From Ifrita kowaldi (taxonomy: Eukaryota; Chordata; Aves; Passeriformes; Cinclosomatidae), in contig VZRS01000311.1 in assembly GCA_013398055.1 (NCBI GenBank), positions 200,015 through 264,014 on the forward strand: a DNA stretch of 64,000 nt, written 5' to 3'. Positions 1 to 12,483 of the stretch are shown piece after piece; position 1 is the stretch's first letter, and every line of letters begins with the position of its first letter. The notes under the pieces were generated by a model, which worked only from the letters and a program-made list of their open reading frames with translations, did not search any database and was not told the DNA's origin. Made by a program: the position numbers and the translations under genes.

Positions 1-3000
1 TGGAAAAGGGCGGAAATGCCTCATTACAAAATGATCCTTACCTGTGCCATTAAGACTTGTTTTGTGTGAAACCAGTTACAAAGTTCATCTCATTTTCAAT
101 GTTTTTTGCAATCCCTGGCTGAGAGTGTGGGAGGTAATGCGTGTGAGTCAAATGCAAATTCAGAGTTGATACAGTCATGAAGAACTGCCATCATTAGTCC
201 CCTGTGGACAACTTAGAAAGCTGAGTTTGATCAAAGGGCTACTCCCTTCATTCATAAATTTTTTGGAAAAGGGAAAGCTTTTGTTTGTTTACTCCCCTTT
301 AAAAGACAAGGACATTCAGGAGGGAAATGCTGTGTCCAGGGAACACAGCAAGCCTCCTGAAAAGCTGAGGCTAAAAATTAGTGGGCTTTTAAATTCCTTA
401 TCTATTATATTTACCTATCTACTTATCTATTGCATTACCCACCTGTATATATTATATGTAGACTATGCCAACTCTGTAGAAGACCTGTTTCTTTTTTTTC
501 CAGACCTCAAAATGTTTACCTTTTGAGAACAAACTATTTAAATTAAGATAAATGGTGGAAAATCACAATGTACTTTTGTTTTTATTAGGTTTTCTGTCTT
601 TCTCTAACCAGTCTTGATTTGATTGGTTATATAAGCATTGTAAACAGAATAAGGGCTCAAATCCTTCCCTGCTGTAAAGAATAGGGGACTTGATTGTAAC
701 AATTCACTGTATTTCAATAAGGTGACTAAAGCTTGCAGTACATTGATTCCCTGAAACCACAGAGCCATTTCTGAAGTGTTTTCCTAAGACTTGCTGTCAT
801 AGCACATTCAAAGCCCCTCTTCAGATTCAAAAGTTTCTAAAACATTTGGGAAAACAATATGAAACAAAGTAGGCTGGACCTGAGAGAGCATGGAGCTATA
901 AACGCAGGGGCCAGAGGTGATGGAGAGCTGAGAAATGATTTGCCTTACAGCAAAAGAGCAATAAAATCTTGGGCTGGGATTTTTCCCTGCAGGAGTGTGA
1001 GAAGAAACATTGACTGATTGCAAAGCACCTCCATACTGTAATGGAGTTACACGAGCTGTAATCTTTCTATTATTCAGTCTGTCACTGTAGGACTGGCCCA
1101 TTTGTAGGCTACAAAGCATTTCGTTGCTGACAGCTGTATGAGGCAGTAAGGGACAGGGTTGGCCATTGTGTTTATAGAGGGCTGTGAGATAAGAATAGCT
1201 CCCAGTCTTCCGTGCCTGCCACATTCACTTGAGATTTCAGACACCTCTGTATGTCTTGTGGACAAGTAGCTGTGTTGAAAAAGCAGGGGGCACTAGGGCA
1301 ATACTTATCTCAGCTCTTCTTTTTCCCTTGAGAAACTGATGTACAACACAGGCCAAGAGGGTGTCAGCTGATAAAAGTCAGACAAATGCGAAGTGTTCTC
1401 TGGGTTTGATGTTGAGGAGCCTGTCATCCGAGAGGAACCGGACACTGTCTGGCACGCCATGAATAAAAGAATATCCCCAATGTGCCCTTCCACTGCACCC
1501 TCCTGTTGGTCTCTTACTGTGCATAGGACCGCCCTTCTTCTTCTTGTTCTAGTTTTTCTTCAGTACTTCAACAAGTTGTAACAGACTTCAAGAAAAAATT
1601 TCTGGTCTGTTTGTTTAGTCACATGCAAGTTTTTATTACAGTTTTTGGTGTTACTCATTTTGCAGCTTCTTCAGCACTTCCTAGCAGTACATTGAGCTGG
1701 GACTTGTTTTCAGATTGTTTCTCAGAGGATAAGCAGTGGAGATTTTTAGCGCATCCAAGAGTGCAGTGCAGCCCTGATTTGAAAATGTTTCTTATGCTGC
1801 AGCATAATTCCTTGTCACAGACAGTGAAGGTGGTACAGTGTGAATAGGTAGGGCTGGAGCAGGGCATGCTGGGACGTTCCCAGCTGTTTCCTCCTGCCTC
1901 TGCATCACTCTGTCCTGTGTGTAGAAACGTTGCAGTGGCTGCACTGTGAACTGGGCTGAAAATCTGATATGAGAGAAAAACAAGTTGGAAAAGGGGGGAA
2001 GAAGTAGTTGTGAAGGACATCAGGACAACAAGATGGAAGTGCGGGGTGATGGAAAGGGCAACAGCCATGCTTGTGATCTGGCACTGCTGCAGGCCTGGAG
2101 TTCTGCAGTGGTGTAGGGAGCCAAAGCACTCGGGTGGCTGTGCAGAAGAGAAAAGAAGACTTGCCTGTGGGAACAAGAGGGAGCATTTATTTGTGCTTCC
2201 TTCTCACTCTTCTGCCTGGTCCAGCTTCCCAGTAGTGCACAGTTTGGGGACCCTCCCATAGCAAGCTCTCAATCTCTCCATTGCAATAATGTACTGGGAC
2301 AATTTTGTCTTGTTAGCATGGTCCGTATGGATAACACTGCTGTGATGAGGACTCTCTGGTGGTGCTGTTATTTGTTTATACAAGTGATCTCAGAATAAAT
2401 TTCCTTGTTTTTTTTTTTCCCCACAAGAAAAGAAGACAAAAAATTTTCTACTTGAAGCTTGGTACTAAAGAACATTTTTGGTGTACAGTTATTTAGTGGT
2501 GGGTGGACAGTGATTCTAGGGCTGAGATTGTGGTGCACAATGAGAGCATTTTACTTTGAATAGGCAGACAAGGGTCTATACATGGGGAAAGAATTATTGT
2601 TATTAATATATTTGTTAATACAGTGTACATGACTTTGTTTAAAGGAAGTACTGTTGCCCTTCTGCTGAAGAATTGCAAATTTCAAACCTTTACAATTAGC
2701 TTCTTATCAGAAAACCAGTCAATGTCACTAGCCAAGGTAACTTCTGAGCATGAGCTATATAAACCTGTCACTGAGCAGGATTCATCAGAACTACTTTAGC
2801 TCCTGATGAAGGTAACAACTTGGATGTCACAGGCACTACCAGGGTGAAGTATTTAAAGAACCCAGCTTACACTGAAATAGTGACAGTGCTGCATAAGATA
2901 ATGTGACTATTTTTTCCCCCCACAAAAGATTCATGGCTCTTGGATTTAAAAGTCAAAAAATGGTTTTGCTGAACCTTCCTTTTACTGCTGCTTGTGAAGC

Positions 3001-3594
3001 AGCATTTGCTAATTTAGAAATGCTTCCTTTGGCCAAGCTGAGTGAGGATGGATTTGATGACTAGCCCCTCATATTAGGAAGGTATTTAGGACCTTTTTAT
3101 GGGGAGAAGCCACAACCCATGGATGCTTTTCTCCCTGCTGTTTGCCAGAGAGATGGGGAAACAACTTAGAAAAAAAAAAATCAGCATACCAAATATTTTT
3201 TAAACTGTGATGCATATCTTGTACAACAGAATGTGGTATTAGCTTGAATATGGGATCAAAACTTATATATTTAAGATGGATTCGGGTGGATTTTTACAAT
3301 TTGTTTTCCTATTTTTAGGTGTATTTGAGGGAGACATCTCTAATACAGGTGTTTGTGTGCCATAGTATAAAGATAGTATAAGAATAAGGACTTTAGATTA
3401 TAATGTTAAAAACTTCAGTTCAAATTGAGTGTGGGTTTTTAGTGTTCAAAACATTTTAAAATAAATTCTGACTCTTGTTTTGTCTCAGTATTACAGTTCT
3501 GAAATGTAATGTGTTGTGTTGTACCTTGTTCAGCTGGTCTTTCTCATCTGTGTCTTTTTTGGTGAGTAATAGTGACAAAATTCTGATTTAGGCT
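1..3594. other. Non-coding DNA, probably FKBP1B intron or 5' flank
   Basis: AT-rich sequence with no conserved exon, CpG island or RNA gene that I can recognise. The open frames here are short and overlap on both strands, as expected by chance. FKBP1B exons 3 and 4 lie far downstream on the same strand and no CpG-rich promoter occurs before them. The stretch may therefore be intronic, but this is inference. Confidence 0.5.
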
Positions 3595-3756
3595 GCATAG
3601 AAATGGAATAGACTATTTCAGTTGGAAGGGACCTACAACTGTCATCTGGCCCAACTGCCTGATCACTTCAGAGCTGACCAAAAATTACAGCATGTTATTA
3701 AAGGCATCGTCCAAATGCCTCTTAAACTCTGACAGGCAATTTTGGGGACATCGGTA
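3595..3756 (-). repeat. CR1 LINE 3' fragment
   Basis: The stretch begins with a diverged tail and the phrase 'ttggaagggacc'. It continues with sequence typical of the CR1 3' region read in reverse complement ('catctggcccaactgcctgat'-like). The copy is old and 5'-truncated. Confidence 0.7.
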
Positions 3757-5120
3757 GAAACTCTTGTCAAACTGGCTCTCCAGGAGTAGGTATATGGATG
3801 GCTGGATAATGTTTAGAGAGGATCATGAGGTTTTCCATCATTATCTGCAAGGAATTCATGGTACTTTGAATAAGAAACTTTAAAAGATACAAAATAAACA
3901 TGCCAGTGGATGTAAAATTGGCTTTTTGAATGAGGACTTTCCAGTAGACCTTAAAATGGACTGATGTCAGCCCCACTGTGATGTTTTTATCAGTGAAGAA
4001 AGATACCGAGGTGATAAAAGTTAACAGATATATGCTAAATAAATGGTCTCATCCCATAAGTCATTGATACACAATAATAGGGATCACTATGTAATATTGC
4101 CACAAATAAATAATGTGCTTCAGTTTCTGTAGAACTCTTTACAAACTTGAAGATGGAAGAGCAAAGAGTGACACCTGTGCTTACAGATAGGAGAGCTTGG
4201 TCATGTGAAGCAGTGACTTTGAAACAGACTTGGGGAGTGGTGGTTATCAGCTGAACACATGCTCCGACCTGTTCTTTGGCCAAAAAACTGGCTGCAATCT
4301 GTGAATATATAAAAAGGGGCACTGAGGAGAAGAGAGGAGGGCCAGAGGTCTCACACAGATATTTCAAATATAGTGTACTCAGTCTGCAATGATGGAAAGA
4401 GACATGAGGGTTGTAGAAGTGGTGGGAGACCTTTCTGAATATAAAATGCTTAATTTATTCAGCAGAGGTTAAGGGATGCTTTGATACTTACATGGGGAAT
4501 AAAGAATTGATAAGACAATTGAATTGATCTGTTAGTTCACCAAGAGACATAAAGATATACCTGGAAAGTGAAATTTTGCAAGTTCACCTTAAAATAAGGA
4601 ATACATTTGAACTGGCAACACTGATTTATAAATTAACACCAGTCAATAATTGCAATCACTTCATCACCCTGAGAAATCTTTAAATCAGCTCTAATTCAAA
4701 CAGGAATTATTTTGGGAAAATCCTACGGCCTCCATTAAAGTAGGAAGTCAGAAGAAAAAAATGCAAGGATCACTTCTGGCATACAGGTGCATTAATTAGC
4801 AGTTTTGTCATGTATTTTGGAAGCTTTGGTTGCATTCTTTTCCTTATGTAGATTAGTCCTAGTGGCTTCACATCCTTCCTGGATTCGTGGCTTTTAGGGC
4901 TGGGCTGGCAATTAGTCCAACTCCCTGCATGCCAGTGTTTAAACTCAAACATGTTTGCTTCCCTAGGTTTAATCATGCCAATTACTATTCTTCTTTTGCA
5001 TTTCATTTTTTGTGTGTCCAGACCTTTGATACCTTTTCCTGTGTAGATATGAACGACAACTACAAAGTAGCATCAATCAAAATGTTACCTGCTTTTTCAG
5101 CTTCTGGGTGATGGTCAGAT
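3757..5120. other. Non-coding DNA, nothing recognised
   Basis: AT-rich, with no coding or RNA feature that I can support. The short open frames lack recognisable domains. Confidence 0.5.
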
Positions 5121-5565
5121 AAATCACAGAATCACAGAATGAGTTAGGTTGGAAGGGACCACAGAGAGTCATCTTGGTTCAACTTCCCTGCTCAAGCAGG
5201 GCATCCCAGAGCACAGGGCACAGGATTGCATCCAGACATTTCTGGACTGTCTCCAGTGAGGAAGACTCCACAGGCTCTCGGGGCAATCTGTTCCACTGCT
5301 TGGTCACTGCACAGTAAAGAAGTTCTTCCTCATGTGCAGGTGGAACTTCCTGTGCCTCAGTTTCTGCCTGCTGCCTCTTGTCCTATTGCTTGGCATCACC
5401 AAGAAGATGCCCTCCCATGGGTGGAATTCACTGACAGTCACCATTTTGTACGAGATGCTCTGTACTGTGAAGAATGGGCTGGCACAGCTCTGGAACCATT
5501 TGCATCCACCTGCATTCTGATGACCAGCTTGCACTGGACATCCTTAGAACTGGTCACTTCTCAGA
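5121..5565 (-). repeat. CR1 LINE 3' fragment
   Basis: The copy starts with the duplicated octamer tail 'atcacagaatcacagaat' followed by 'gttggaagggacc', the reverse complement of the CR1 3' end. About 440 bp of CR1 3' sequence follows, including a degenerate run such as 'cacagtaaagaagttcttcc'. Short open frames on both strands here are CR1 relics and not genes. Confidence 0.85.
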
Positions 5566-7948
5566 AAAGTAATTGAAGTGTATTAAAGGGATATTTAAAA
5601 AATGCTTGGTCAATTACAGAATGTAGGATCATATTTCAAAGTAATTTTCCATGCTTAGCCAGAGGTCTTAATTATGTTCTTAGACCACTTTGGTTGCTGC
5701 AATTTTTATTAGATAGTGCTTATTGTATATGAAAACCAAAATAGCTGCATTGAAACAGATGGATGTTTGACTTGAAGGTATGCCTTTGATGTGGGGATTA
5801 CTGGGCAGAAGCTTTGGATTAGTGCTGGGAATCTGACCAGACAGCTGTAATGGCTCTTTCTATAAAAAACGGTGAGTACTAGACATGCCCAGCAGAAGAC
5901 AGCAACACCTACAAGGAGGGAGAGTTCCAAGGAAATCTGCAACACACAGAAACATCTACAGCTCAGGAAGATTGACAAGCCATCATGCTGCTCAGGGTAA
6001 CAAACACTGTTTGCATAAATCCCCTTGCAATCATCACGTCTCATTTAATTGACATCCCACTACTCTGTTCTTCTTTAAAAGCTTTATTTGACTGAACCTT
6101 TTGGAAAACCCTGCCTTATCAATATAGTACAGGCAAAGCAAGTTTCTGCAGCAGCTGTTCTTGGGAGTGGACATTGGCCATTTGCAGCCCTGTCCCACTG
6201 ACAGCTCTGCCCTGTTCTGCAGCAGGACTTTTTGACTCTCGCTCTGCCGTGTGCTGCTGCCCACAGGGTTTGTGGTTATGAGGTTCTCTGTGTCACACAC
6301 ACATCAGCACTGTGTCGTGTTACAGGAAAACCCAATGTTGGCGAACAGTGTTCACAGTTTGGGCTTCAAGCATACCTCAAGGACATCTGTGTATAGGAAA
6401 AATAAAAATAGCCACACTGGAAAGAACATGGAAACATTCCCTACATAGTGATTGTAAAATAAAATGATCCCACCTAGAAATACCATGTGTACCTTGCACG
6501 GAAGTTCACCTTGATTTTTAAGTCCTGCTAACGCTGGAGGTGGTTTGGGGACAAATTCTGGGGTCACTGGATAATCTGTAGTGGTATAACTGCACAGAGA
6601 GGTGCAGGATTGGTACATGGCTGGGGCTGTGTGGACACAGCAGGATCCTGGGATTGCCTGCACATGCCTGGGCAGTGCAGGTGGCAGTGGTGCAGTCTGT
6701 GCATGGTGATACTGAGCACCTTGATGCCTTTCCCAGTGTAGGCCTGCATCATAGACATTCCAGGGAATAACATGGATAGCCTCTGTTATTGGTAAAATAC
6801 AGCCTTATCCTGTGGATATTTTGGGCGTAAGAGTTTTCACTTGATTTTGTAACAGTTTTGTTCTGTTTACATATAAAATGCTACCTAATTTGTGTGTTTT
6901 CTAGACCTGGTGATCAAACCAAATACACAACAAAAGCTTTGTGAAAGATGTCACAATTCTCATCTGTTAATGTCACACAGCACAACCTCTCAAATGCAAA
7001 TTCACCTGTAGCCCTGATTTTGCTGATTTTTCTCAAAGTATCTGTTCATCATTATTTTCAATAGACCGCAACTCTTCTTTTCTTGTGCTGGAGTAACCCT
7101 CAGAAATTTCCATCAAGCTACTCACAACTGACATAATGAGGTTAATTTTATTGAGTGTATTTGGTTCCCTGTACCCCAGTGTTCATGATTCATCATTTCT
7201 TTTGTGAGTGAATAGTGAGATAATGAGATAGCAGGTTGACAAGGGCAGAAATACATTCAGGTTTAAAACGACGGATGCGCCTTGTGAGCAAGTTCGGCCA
7301 AGTAGGATGTCGGTCTGTTCCATGGGGACTGCCAGGTCAAAGCTGACTCAGAATTAGTATTTATGAATACTCCATCAAAATATGAGCATGAATAATATAT
7401 ATTATAAATGTCTCATTAACACACACATCATCTGGTATATTCCACTACCCAGTATCTGCGCAGCAAAGCTGAGAAGAGCGATATGGAATTTCAGTATCAG
7501 AATTATGGCTGCCTGCTGTGATGCAGTGCACGTTCTTCATACTGGATAATAAAAATACATGTTTTTTACTGTGTGGACATGATGAACTTTGCAATGTTCT
7601 GACTTGTCTATTTCCTCACTTTTAAGAGTTGGGGGTTTTTTAAGTGTTAAATGTCAGATGTTTTTGAACAGCTTAGGAGGTTAAACTTTTAAAAGAGACG
7701 TGTGGGCTTTGAAGTGATGGTAATTATTGTAACTTTGTGATAGTTACACTTCATGTCTGGGGAAAACGTAAGAAAATATTTAGAGCTGAAAAGTTTTAAA
7801 AATAATTTTGTTGAAATCAAAGGAGTTTGATGCCCAGGTGCTTTTGAAATGCCCACAGTATGACCTACTGCATCTTTAGACACCTAATTATCTTCAAATA
7901 TCTGCCCTTTATGCCTTTATGTGCAAAAAATGCTCAGCAGTGCTAAGT
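5566..7948. other. Non-coding DNA, nothing recognised
   Basis: No exon, repeat family or RNA gene could be supported. The composition is AT-rich like the flanks. Confidence 0.5.
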
Positions 7949-8005
7949 TAATGGTTGGACTCGATGATCTTAGAAGTGTTTTCCATCTTAAATGATTCTG
8001 TGATT
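7949..8005 (+). repeat. Short CR1 LINE 3' end
   Basis: Contains the CR1 3' signature 'ggttggactcgatgatctta' followed by 'gattctgtgatt'. Only the last 60 or so bases of the element remain. Confidence 0.8.
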
Positions 8006-11000
8006 ATGAAACCTGTGCCAATTGTCATAGTGTTGTGTTTCTGACATGGGTGTGTTGATGCAAGCATTGCAGAGATGTTGGGAGAAATTTGTATCTTCAA
8101 CCATCATTTTTATATAATAGCAAGTGTTTATGAGACCAGATGTTACATTCTCCTGTCCTGGTAGGTGTGACATTTTTAATCTGGTTACTACCTACTGCAT
8201 TTTGTATACATTTTCAGTTTAAAGGAGATTGTGTGAGTGGCTCTGCAGCAGGTACTGTGTGTTTCTCAGCTTTTACCAGACTTTTTGATGTTATGAATCA
8301 TGGGGACAGGTCTGGCCACATTAAATGAAGATTAGTCCCATTCAGCTTGCAGTTTTAAGTACTTACTGGTTTATTTAATAACGATGTTGTCTGCCTTCTG
8401 TTATGTACATGTGTGTGATTCACAGGTGCAGGAGACGTGGCACGTTCAGCCCCTGGCTTGGGAGGCTCTCCTGGGTTGGAGACAAGCATGTTCTTGTTCT
8501 CCAGCACCCCAGGCTGTGTCTACATTACAGCTGACAAGGGCTGGGAGCAGGAAGGTGTGTGAGCCACTGCTCCTGATCACAGGCTTGCCCCAAGGCATGC
8601 TGCAGACTGCCCCTGCCGTGTGCCCGGGGCCTGGCAGAGGTTTGAACTGCCAGACAGGCTTAGACAGAGTCCCTTGGGCTGTGCCCGGGGTTGCACTTGT
8701 ATTTCACTATCGGAATATAGAGTAAGTCTGATGTGGAGGGCAGCCTTTGGGTGACCCTGGCATGCAGTGTGGAAATATCCGAAGTCTCAGAGCATAGACA
8801 GCTCTCTAAGCTGCAAAGTTAGGTCGAAGATACATGGCTGCGAAGGAGAGGGAGAGCAATTTCAGCTGAGGAAACATCCATGACCTCGATATGCCCCAGT
8901 CATGATTTTGTAGCTCTCCACTGGTGCTAATCCATGTTGGCTCAGACCCCAGCTGGGATCAGACAGGTCAGCGCCTGCTTAGAGATTTCTGACTGGAGAA
9001 CAGAAACAGAGCTCAAAACAGAAGGAAAAGAATGAAAGGTTTTAGGATTAGACTGAGAATGATTACATTTGTCTTGGCAGTAGCAATACCACACACGCAT
9101 GCAGTGCTGGGGAGCTGCTTCCTGGCAGCCCCACACAAAGTGCTCAGCAGCACAAAGCAGAGCAGCATCCAGGCTGTGCATCGGAGCTTTCTCTTGCCTC
9201 ACAAGTCTCGGCGTGGCTCTGGAGCCAATCCCAGAGCTTGCTGCTGGCCTCACGGGGCAGTTTATCATGACTTCTATTTAATCTTACTTTGGGCAGGCTG
9301 AGAACCTGATGACAAGAATGTCCAATGCATGATTTAGCTCCTGCAGATGGTCAGGACATGCCTGTCTTAATTTCTGGCATGTACAGGCCAGAGGGAGAAA
9401 AAGCAAGGAATTTGATGGGCATGGCAGAGTAGTTGCAAGGAACACCCTCCTGGTACTCTGCGATGCAATGTGAGAGTCACAGCAGATAAACAGTGTTTTA
9501 TCTGTGAGGATGCAGGGTTGTGTTTGCTTTATGGGTCTCCTTAGGACTATGTAGGACAAATGTTCATCTCCTTCTTGAAGGCTGCATGTTGCTGCAGTTT
9601 GTGACATTTGTGGAATTAGATTATTGATTTTATTTTCTTAGGGGAGGAGGTAAATAGAAAATTATTCATTTGTACACCTGGGCATGCCTTGGATATCAGG
9701 ACATTGAGGCATTAAAGCTCAAAGTGACTGAGAAACAGAAGATAGTTCATTATTTAACATCCATCTGAAGAGCTGTATTTACTCCTGTATTACATAACTG
9801 CTTTTTCAGACAGTTTCTGTGTTTTTCCATGCATCTCTCACTGTGCTTCCAGTTATTCCAGTAAACATGGGTGTGTAGGAAGAAGGGGAATAATTGCTTT
9901 TGAAATAGTTGAAAATAATGCAGTTATAGTCCTGTAATCAGATGCTTCAGGATGTGACTATTTATTTCACAGTTCTACTTGCTAAAGATCTATCCTGCAG
10001 TGATCAGCCAGTGGCAGTTCTTGGGCTTCAGACAGAAATATTCAGGAAGGCGAAGTTGGGGAGATCTACAGATTGAATTTATCCACAGCAAGAAACTGCT
10101 CTCCAGGGTGAGTGACACATTTAGCTCTGGAAAAATAAGGAATGAGCTAGCCAGTTATCACTGAACCATTTTAGTGAAATGGTTGTTTTAGTGAATTTTA
10201 GTGAATGTTGTTTAGAAACAACCGTTCCGTGGTTGCTTTCAATGCAGATTCTTCTGGACAAAGTTCTGCTCTCAAATGTCCTCCCCACTACTATAGAGTT
10301 GTTTTTTGTTTGGGTTTTTTTTTTTTATAGCATTGTCGTTGTTTCCTGGAACAGAGAAAGGAGAATTTGATTATGTTTGTATTGTAGTATCATTCAAGAG
10401 CTCCATTGTGCTTAACTGTGCAAAAAATGGATTCAGAGAAACTCTTACTCTCAGACAGCTGAGGAAGATGAACAACAAAGAACAGAGGAGGAAGGGAGAC
10501 AGTCAGATACGCACATGTAGTACTGTGATATTTACTTTATGTTTTCAAAGGCAAATAAAGTGAGAGGCATCTCTCAGCCAAATTACCCATTTAATAACTA
10601 ATTTTCCTGTAATGTTACGACACGTTTGGATGTTGAGGAGAGATGCTTATAGAGTGAGGTGACCTCAGAGAGATGGATAAAGAAAAAGAGAGCATTCAGG
10701 GCATGGAGCACAAGAGTCAACACCTCCACTGGGTCTCCAGGACCATTTTTGTTTTGAACATGTTTTAGCCCACGGGCAGCCTTGCCTGGGCTCACTTCAG
10801 AGCGAAGTGGTTATTCTGTAGAATGTATAGTATGACTGCACTGCTATTAATACCCCCCAGGGAAAGGGAGGCAGGCATGGCACAGGACGTGTGAAAAGAC
10901 ATCTTGTGGCTTGAGTCAGCCCTCCTGTCTGCGGCCTGCAGTCACCTCGGCCCCTGAGCGGTAGAAGAAGCACTTCAGGCAGAGTCTGGCTCCCCCCATT

Positions 11001-12430
11001 TAGTCTTCCTCCACTTTCAGTCTGTAAATATTTGTCCTGTCCACATCTATTGTTGGCACAGAGACATCAGTAGAAAGTTCTCTTAAGCCTTTGCATGCAT
11101 GTTTGGCTTTGGGCCAGTGAAAGTTAAACCCGATCGTCTTAGCCTCTCGCTACCCCTGCTCCTTCTTTTTTTTCCAGCGGTAAATGATGACTCTCTTCGA
11201 GATGGGCCTGATTTTCCTGAGGGCAGGTTGGCATTTCCCCAAGGCATACACATTTAATGGCACAAGTAAACAGCAGGATAGAGGGGTTTTGTTCCTTTTG
11301 TACACACTATCTAATTTGTTCCTTGGCACTTTCCCCACCCACGGGAAAGGATGGTTGTCTCTCTGTACAAGCCAGAGTTTGATTTATTTATTTTTTGTCT
11401 TCCTTCCTCAGGCTGTCTGTAGCAGGCACATCAAATTTCCAAAAATGAAGGTGTTAATACAAGTATCGCTTACTGCCCCTCCTGTGACATCCATGCCACT
11501 GTTACCCAAAATGAGAAGTGCAATTTGGATGAGTCAGGGAGTCTGCCCTGACTCAGACTAACTAATGTAGGAGTGTCTCGGGGTCGTGCATGCTTCTATT
11601 AATATAGGGTCAAACTTGAGTAGGGAGCTCTGGTTTGATTTACCTATAGTTAGCAGTCTATGCAATGCAGCAAACCCAGCCAAAAAAAACCTGGCTCAAC
11701 TTTCTCTGAATTTGTGTTAAAAAAAAAAATACAGTCATTATCTTAAGGTAATGAAACATGTTCATTTTGTTCCGTGCTCAGCCAACACACTAATTTTTCT
11801 GTCATGTTCTGCTGTTGCAGTAAAAAGTGTTGAAACCTAACTATTTTTGTGTCTCATACACATCTTGTTTTTTCGTCACACGAATTAAATCACAAAGATC
11901 TCTCTTGTATTGTGGTCCTTTCAAAGTGAATGTGCAAGGACTGAGAGAAGCTCTATCATTTCTCCTTCCTACCCTCTCAGTAGACTCTTGGTACAAGGAC
12001 AAATGAAGAAAATGTTTCTTACTGTTAAGAATAAGTTGTGGACAGATATTCTCATTGTATCTTTTGTAATCCCACCAAGGTTTATTAGTCCTGGGTCTAC
12101 CAGAGTAATTCCATATTAGAAAATCTTTGTGCTGCAAGGTTTGGAATGTGTTTATTTTCTGGCTTCTAGGAAGGTAAATTGTCTTTAAATACAGTGAGTG
12201 AGAAAAAAAATACAGCAAGAAATTGAGTTGACTATTTAGGGAGCTAGGGAAACTGTGTAGGAGGATAGAAAATAGCTATAGGAGAGCGTATGATGGGAAA
12301 ACCCTGTGTCCCAAGTCTCATATCTGTGGAATGGCTTGGTGAGAATTTCTCCTCAGCCGTATGAGCTCGCATTGCTCTATTGACCTTTCTGAGGTTCAAT
12401 TGATTTACCCCAGCTTGAAACCTGACCTTT
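8006..12430. other. Non-coding DNA, nothing recognised
   Basis: No supported gene. Several open frames of 60-125 codons occur on both strands but overlap one another and show no domain. A poly-T tract of about 13 bases lies near 10,315. Confidence 0.45.
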
Positions 12431-12483
12431 TGTGTCCAGATAGCAAGGTGGTATAGAACTTCTGTGTCCAGATAGCAAGGTGG
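12431..12483 (+). repeat. Local direct duplication of a 21-bp unit
   Basis: The unit that begins 'tgtgtccagatagcaagg' occurs at 12,431-12,451 and again at 12,463-12,483 without mismatch. The two copies are separated by 11 bp. Confidence 0.85.
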